From positions 10,684,501 through 10,748,500 of the forward strand of contig CANTUV010000062.1 in NCBI GenBank assembly GCA_947685225.1: a stretch of 64,000 nt of DNA, read 5' to 3'. The stretch comes from Garcia nutans (taxonomy: Eukaryota > Streptophyta > Magnoliopsida > Malpighiales > Euphorbiaceae). The notes beneath the pieces are model-generated. The model was not told where the DNA came from and ran no database searches. It saw nothing but the letters and a program-made list of their open reading frames with translations. Positions 57,801-64,000 of this stretch are shown here, piece by piece; the first letter of the stretch is position 1; each line of letters starts with the position of its first letter. The translations under genes were made by a program, and so were the position numbers.

Positions 57801-57899
57801 CAAATAGTCGTCTCTCACATGAAAGTCTCGACTCTCCCTCTTATGACAATCCAACACAATCTTCTAGATTTTTTCATCTGCCAACTGAGCCTCCCTAAC

Positions 57900-59390
57900 C
57901 TGATCCATTAAAACTGGCCTCAACTACAACTAAGTCATCAAAACACCATCATCACAAGACTAAAATCTGGCATGCAATGCTCTCAACTCAATAAGCAACA
58001 AGAGTGAATAAGCAGTCAAACCTGCCAAAGACTTCTGACTTAATGTATCAACAACAACATTTTCCTTGCTAGGATGATAATCAATTAAACAATCGTAATA
58101 TTTAATCAACTCTAACCATCATCTCTGCCAAAGATTTAACTCTCTCTGAACACCCAAGTACTTCAAACTCTTGTGATCCATATAAATGAAACACTTCTTC
58201 CCATAGAAGTAATGTAGTCAAATCTTTAATGCAAAAACTATGGCCGCTAGCTCCAAATCATGAGTCAGGTAATTCAGCTCATGAGGCTTCAACTGTCGAG
58301 AGGCATAAGCAATGACTCTACCCTCCTGTATTAGAACATAACCTAAATCACTATATGAATCATCACTGTATATTATATAAGGTTTACTTTCAACAAACAA
58401 GGTAAGGACAAGAGCTTGAGTCAACATCTCTTTCAGTTGCTCAAGACTCGTCTGACACTTATCTGTCCACACAAACCTAACTTACTTCCGAAGTAATCTG
58501 GTGAGTGTTGTAACTATCATAGAAAAACTCTTCACAAATCGACGATAATAGCCTGCCAAACCCAAAAAACTTCTAATCTCTATCACAGTCTTCGAGGGAC
58601 TCCAATTCAAGATAGCCTTAACTTTACTCGGATCAACTCTAATACCCTCTGATGAAACCACGTGACCGAGAAAAATCACCTAATCAAGCCAGAACTCACA
58701 CTTAGACAACTTAGCATACAACTGCTTCTCTCTCAGAGTTCGCAATATAATTCGCAAATGCCTATCATGATCCTCCACATTACGCAAATACATCATAATG
58801 TCATCAATGAAGACCACTATAAAATGGTCTAAGTAGGGTCTGAATACCCTGTTCATCAAATCTATAAAAGTTGTTAGTGCATTCATCGGTCCAAAGGGTA
58901 TCACTAAAAACTCATAATGCCAATACCTCATAGGAAAAGTTATCTTAGGTACATTCACATCTCTGACTCTCAACTAATAGTACCCTGATCTCAGATCAAT
59001 CTTAGATAATATTGCTGCTCCCTTCAATTGATCAAAGAGATCATCTATCCGAGGTAAAGGATACTTGTTCTTAATGGTCACCTTATTCAACTACCGATAA
59101 TCAATATATAATCTCAATCCTTCTTCTTCACAAACAAAATAGGAGCTCCCCACGGGGACACACTAGGGCGGATGAACCTTTTATCTAGCAACTCCTGCAA
59201 CTACACCTTTAACTCCTTCAACTCTGCAGGTGCCATCCGGTAAGGGGTAATAGAGATTGGAGTGGTACCAGACATCATATCAATACCAAACTCAACCTCT
59301 CTCTCAGGAGGTACCCCTAGCAACTCATCAGAAAAAACATCTGAAAACTCAGTAACTGTGAAAATAATGTCAAGCTGGGACCCCACTACT
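57900..59390 (-). pseudogene. Gypsy-3 reverse transcriptase and RNase H
   Basis: The RT begins with FSDELLGVPPEREVEFGIDM (about 59345-59290). NKYPLPRIDDLFDQLKGA, YEFLVIPFGPMNALTTFIDL (about 58910-58850) and the catalytic box VVFIDDIMMY (about 58815) follow, then VIFLGHVVSSEGIRVDPSKV (58682-58620) and IRSFLGLAGYYRRFV. RNase H has YIIYSDDSYSDLGYVL (about 58380-58325), IAYASRQLKPHELNY and LTHDLELAAIVFALK (58270-58220). The catalytic DD of RT is intact. Stops occur at least at 58677, 58479 and 58215, and near 57960 several more. Confidence 0.85.
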
Positions 59391-59559
59391 CTGGTATCTA
59401 CAACATGAGCAAGATAAGCCTCACAACCCTTCTAGATAATCTTCCTAACTGAAACAGCTGAGATAAATATGGATAAAAGATGTCTCTGCTCACTAGATAA
59501 CATCACATCTCTACCATCATGTATTCTCAAGGTAACACATTTTCGCTGATAATCTACCA

Positions 59560-59870
59560 CAACCTCATGCCTAGATAATCAATCCATGCCTAGAATCAGA
59601 TCATACTCCCTGAAAAGAATCTCAATTAAGTCATCAAGAAACTTCTCATCCTAAACCACAACCAAACTGTCTCGGTGCACCCTGCTAACCACAACACTGT
59701 GCCTAAAGGATTTATCACCAAAATATCTAATCTTAGGGACTCAGAATGCAAATCATTCACAGGCAAGTTGGATATACTGATGTATAAATGAGTCAACCCA
59801 GAGTCTATCAATGTAAGAATCGAAGTACCAAATAAAAAAATGTATCAGCAATAACATATGAAGCATCTGG
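59560..59870 (-). pseudogene. Gypsy-3 protease
   Basis: The aspartic protease active site reads LIDSGLTHLYIS (59811-59776), with DSG-T-H-Y-S order. The C-terminal part with EILFREYDLILGMDWLSRHE lies around 59640-59560 in another frame. One frameshift and stops are present. Confidence 0.7.
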
Positions 59871-60039
59871 CTATCTCTGCATCATATAGACCTGTTGTGA
59901 TGGCCTTGCCTCATCTGGTTTACCCCCAGCTGTAGAATCACATCTCTGACCAATCCCAGATTAACCATCTCTACCAAAACCTCTGCCAACATGATCCCCT
60001 CTAACACTAGATCGAGAAGCTACAATAACTGTCGATCTA

Positions 60040-61086
60040 TCCTCTGGTAGCTCTGGATAATCTCTGATAAAATGGTCTGGCAACCCATATCTAAAACACA
60101 CTGTTGTGCACCTCTCTTCTAATAGACACCTCCGTGTGTTCTACTACAATAAATACAGGTAGGTAGAGCAGGCCTCTGAGCCACAAGGGTCGAAGTACTA
60201 GCCACTGAAATTGTAGGTCTCTATCTCTGTCTGTGCTGCTGTACTGACATGTCAGACTACCCCTGGCTCCTACTAAACCTCTGAAAATATCCCCTTGGGC
60301 CTCACCTTGGGGTCTCCTAGCTCTGGTCTCCTCAACTTTAGCAGCTGCTGCAAGACATTGTGCTCTCTCAATACTCCTGGTAGCTACAACCAACAAAGAA
60401 AAGTCATGATACCGAGAGCCTGCCACAATACACATAATAGAGGACCTTAGCCCCTTCTCAAACCTCTAGTACCGATCAATCTCATTTGAAATGATCCCAC
60501 CAGCATACTGACTCACCCGGATGAACTTTATCTCATACTCTATCATTGTCCTAGTATCCTGCCTCAAACTCAGGAACTTCATCTTCTTCGCATTCTTATA
60601 CTCTCTCGGAGTATACTTATTCTCAAATTTCCGCAGAAAATCGCCATAGGTTAGGACTGGTGGATCAGCCATAGAATGTGTCTTCCACCATTCATATGTA
60701 TCCCTCTACAAAAGAGATATGACATAATCAAACTTCTCCTCCGAAGTAGCCTATAGCTGGATGAACACTCTCTGGACCCTGTCTAGCCACTGCTCTGTTA
60801 CAACAGGGTCTGTAGTACCAACAAAATCTTCAGCTCCAAACTTTTTCAACTTATCATACTTACTTATCGGCAACTGCGGCTGCGGCTGTAGCTGCTGAAC
60901 TGGAGCCTGCCTCAACAACTCCACCATATGTCGTACCCAGCCCGGCGAAATCTCCTTTATTGCTGGTCTAACAGGCACAGAAACAGACGTCTCACCAACA
61001 ATCTCAGCTTTAGCTCCATCTCTACCCTCACCAGGAGCTACACTCTTTGCACTACTCTTTGCAGACTGAAGCGTCCGAGAGGTCAT
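60040..61086 (-). pseudogene. Gypsy-3 gag (capsid and degenerate zinc knuckle)
   Basis: The open start (61086-60754) has a glutamine-rich stretch (QLQPQPQLP) and KFGAEDFVGTTDPVVTEQWL, typical of the capsid N-terminal region. The next piece (60672-60466) reads LTYGDFLRKFENKYTPREYK and MIEYEIKFIRVSQYAGGIIS, the Retrotrans_gag family. Near 60110-60060 the zinc knuckle is damaged (QCVFRYGLPDHF-type text, with a tyrosine in place of a cysteine). Gag would package element RNA. Stops at 60751, near 60700 and at 60463 break it. Confidence 0.8.
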
Positions 61087-61235
61087 AACTACCTATATCT
61101 GCAAATATAGTAGAAATTATCAAATCAGATATCAGAAACTTTCAGTGTCAATGCATGTATCATAATTGAAAACCATATTTAAAATCTTCATTTTCTCTCT
61201 CTAACAATCCACCTATGTCGAGAACCTCAAACCTA

Positions 61236-61248
61236 GGCTCTGATACCA
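61236..61248 (-). other. Gypsy-3 primer binding site
   Basis: TGGTATCAGAGCC on the minus strand, complementary to tRNA-Met, adjacent to the 5' LTR. Confidence 0.85.
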
Positions 61249-61249
61249 A

Positions 61250-64000
61250 AATAAATATAACTCCCTTATACCTTATATATATACAATACATATACCTAGT
61301 ATATGTAAAATATGCATATACAGTACAAAAATATCACAGGCCGATTTAATAAAAAAATTTCCTTGTCAAATTTAAAATCTTAAATACTTTAAAATTTATA
61401 TTTAAATATCAAATAAAATATTTTTTTATAAATCATAGGTTCTAAAATAAGCATTTTTCATAAAAATCTCTGAAAAAAATTTGTTAGAGTTTTGTATGTA
61501 ATTTAGATATTTTCAAATTCAATAAAATCACAACCTACACACAAAAGCATTCCCAAATAATATCAAATAATAGATTTCCCAAATACTCCTCAATTCTTCT
61601 ATAATTTCTTAAAAACATTTATAAATATATATATATATGTTTATCTAAACGCACATACAAAATTCACATTATAAAATTTCAACTCATTCTTTATAATTTA
61701 CAATATATATACCTTAAAACATAATATAATATACATAATATCAACATATACAATAATATAAAATGTATACATACTGGCAATCGGCACTGAACTCGAAGAA
61801 ATAGCAAAATCAACTCACATAATCTCAAAGCTAGATCTGACCTGGTTTAGAAGAACTCTCCGGTTCTACCAGATCTATTCTGTTACCTGAGCGATGAATT
61901 TCAATCGCCTTAGCAGTACAAATTTTGATAACAATAAAGCTTAAATGCAATGCCAATGCACAATGTATATGGATATCATATCTCATATCATTTTATTTTA
62001 ATATATTTCTCAATTGTTTCATAATTCATGTAAAGCAAACACAAGCATGGACCCAAATGATATAATATGTTATTCAAATTTCAGAGTTACTGTTCTGATC
62101 CATATTGACACACAGTGTCTAGCCCGAAGGAAAGTGACGCCCAACATCTAGCCCAAAAGTAAATTATAGTGATATCCAGCATCTAGCCAGAAGGCAAGTG
62201 ACGTCCAATGTTTAGCCCGAAGGCAAATCAAATAGTTGTTAAAAAGCTAGCATCGAAGGCAAATAATAAGGATAACCTCATAGGCATGCCGTCAAACACA
62301 AAACTCTACAAATTGAATAATATACTAGGCACACAATTAATTCACATTTATCATTATCAATCTCTTTCTCATTTTCTCATAATCAAAGCAAGGAAAATCG
62401 CCTCATTTTTTATTATTTATTAGGCACATTACCTTATTTTCTCATCTTTTTCTCACTTTTCTCATTTTTCTCATTTATGGCAATATCAATTCACCACATT
62501 TTATCATATCATCACATTGCATCACATTTTACCTTAAAATTCACCGCCCAAATATTTTGGGTAATTTCACATAATCCACATATGATTTACATTTTATACA
62601 CTTTAGCCATTACCAATGGCTTTTTAACAATGCCCTTAATGCATACACAACAAATGCTATTACCCAAACACTTTGGGTCATTTTCACATAATACACATAT
62701 TTCACATTTTACATAATTTAGCCATTAATAATAGCTTTTCACAATGCATTTAATGCATATATGATATTACACATGTCATAGCATATTATTCATACATGTT
62801 CCATGTATTAAGTATCTTAACACATTTTTCAATCCAAATGCAAATATAATCAATTCATCCAAAGTTTGTACATACTTCTAAGAGTAACCAAAAGCAAGCT
62901 CAAACACCACCTCCAACCTTCTCTTCCAACTTGCCCTTCAGCACTAGGATGGGACAAATCAACTCTCCTCAATGCCTATATCAAATGTGATAATAAATAA
63001 TCATTTAGTATTACATTTTAAGACATTTCCAATCTTAAATCATAATTAAACACCATTCAAACAAAAATTTTAAAGTTAAGGCTAACCTCACTTTAACTTT
63101 GGAATACCATACAGGCTATTCAATTTGATATTCTAAGTTTATTTATATTATTAAAAATATATTTTAACATGTTTAAACTAATTACATTACAAAAACACAT
63201 ATTTATAACCAAAACCCTAAAATGGCATAACATTCACTATTGAATGTTTTCTATTCCAGCTCAATCCAATTATTATTTTAAGCTTATATTCATCACTTTT
63301 ATCATTATAGAATATTCTTTAACTAATAAAATTAAACAATTCAATAACTTTGAAAAATCACTTTTCCAAAACCCTAAATCAACACTTCCATTTTCAAACT
63401 CCAATCAAACTCAACCAAATCTAATATTGACTTTAAAATACTTGTTTATACATCAAAATAACTCATTTAGAATCAATTTGCACAATTAAAACCTATGGTT
63501 TCTCAAACCCTAAAAGTCCATAACCCTAAATTCTCTCTCTTCACCAATCTTAACCAAAACTCAACCATTTCTTTAATTCAACCTTAAAATCATTACTAAC
63601 TACCCAAAATAACTTCATTCATATCCAAATAGATAATTATAATAGACTATTTCAACAACACAAAATTCACATATTCTTAATTTTATGAAAATTCAAGGAA
63701 AAAAGTTAGAAAGTTTACTAATTTTGGTGGAAAATACCAAATCTTCAATTAAAACCTTGAGTATCTATCAATTTTTGGAAGACTAGATGAAGAAAAATCT
63801 TGTCTTTAAACCTCCATGGAATTCAGCCTTGAAGAAAGAAAAAGAAGAAGATGAACAAAGATATTAATTTCTCTTTCCTTCCACTCATTTATATCCATAT
63901 ATATATTTTTTATTTTAATAATTTTTAATAATTTATTTAATTAATAAAAATTTAAAATTCATATTTCCATTCAAAAATAAAATATTTATGAATTATTTTT
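61250..64000 (-). repeat. Gypsy-3 5' LTR (cut by window end)
   Basis: It aligns with 53421-56170 along its visible length, with scattered substitutions and small indels, for example in the CTAGCCCGAAGG tandem units at 62100-62260. The divergence looks larger than between the LTRs of Copia-3, so this insertion is older. Confidence 0.85.

Larger units (their letters stand above)
53421..64000 (-). mobile_element. Gypsy-3: minus-strand Ty3/Gypsy element with ~3-kb LTRs
   Basis: The minus-strand order is 5' LTR (from beyond 64000 to about 61250), primer site, gag, protease, RT, RNase H, integrase, chromodomain-like tail, polypurine tract, 3' LTR (56438 to about 53421). The pol order PR-RT-RH-INT and the terminal VLWRN-EEAT motif fit chromoviruses of the Tekay/Del type, which also have very long LTRs. 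Many in-frame stops make it defective. The end and target duplication lie outside the window. Confidence 0.85.

Noticed and set aside
1..64000. CRISPR arrays, bacterial operons or phage features
   Set aside because: Short repeats are microsatellites, LTR tandem units or CACTA subterminal motifs. Introns, miRNA and plant transposons show nuclear plant DNA.

Overview
The window looks like nuclear DNA of a flowering plant, most likely a eudicot. It is strongly AT-rich. It carries a conserved plant microRNA precursor (miR160 family), a plant-type heavy-metal-associated (HMA) domain gene with short exons and AT-rich introns, a Cassandra TRIM element with 5S-rRNA-like LTRs, and layers of Copia, Gypsy, LINE, SINE, CACTA and MITE insertions. 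Only two loci look like functional host genes: the MIR160 hairpin at 11352-11465 and the HMA gene at 39474-40748. Nearly all other coding similarity belongs to transposons, mostly broken. The species cannot be fixed from the sequence alone.

Layout. 1-2333: the 3' part of a CACTA (En/Spm) element with a decayed transposase and a subterminal repeat array. 2334-10690: AT-rich DNA with Stowaway-type MITEs, a second CACTA terminus (ends 5468) and a 1.4-kb terminal-inverted-repeat element holding a degenerate (AT)-rich minisatellite. 10700-11465: probable promoter or primary transcript and hairpin of MIR160, with a cluster of TGTCTC motifs upstream. 13746-18735: Copia-1, invaded by a 5'-truncated LINE (LINE-1), so that the largest plus-strand ORF is a Copia/LINE fusion. 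20724-29300: long LTRs of a Gypsy family, a large C-over-G-skewed unassigned block, and a Gypsy pol fragment on the opposite strand. 29356-31650: two foldback elements.

32490-43873: Copia-2, a heavily invaded Copia. Its LTR, gag, protease and RNase H contain a Stowaway MITE, a SINE (SINE-1), a gene-fragment-bearing CACTA (itself carrying a perfect Cassandra insertion), a 498-bp MITE with a 12-bp target duplication and a small hAT-like MITE. The HMA gene and another SINE (SINE-2, 18-bp target duplication) lie between its protease and RNase H segments. A 273-bp repeat occurs on both sides of the HMA segment (38278-38550 and 43874-44145).

44146-52990: LINE-2 on the minus strand, split by Copia-3 (44307-50201). 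Copia-3 is a young Copia with two 486-bp LTRs and an AAAAC target duplication. It has lost its gag and carries in that place a fragment of a cellular nodulin-like/MFS transporter gene. 53421-64000: Gypsy-3, a minus-strand chromovirus-like Gypsy element with about 3-kb LTRs. Its pol is riddled with stops that look like C-to-T transitions; its upstream LTR runs off the window.

The main biology is nested insertion history and gene-fragment capture. The strongest candidates for something undescribed are the Copia element carrying a nodulin-like transporter exon, the CACTA element carrying a promoter, leader and small spliced ORF with Cassandra in its leader, and the HMA gene sitting inside the outline of a Copia element.
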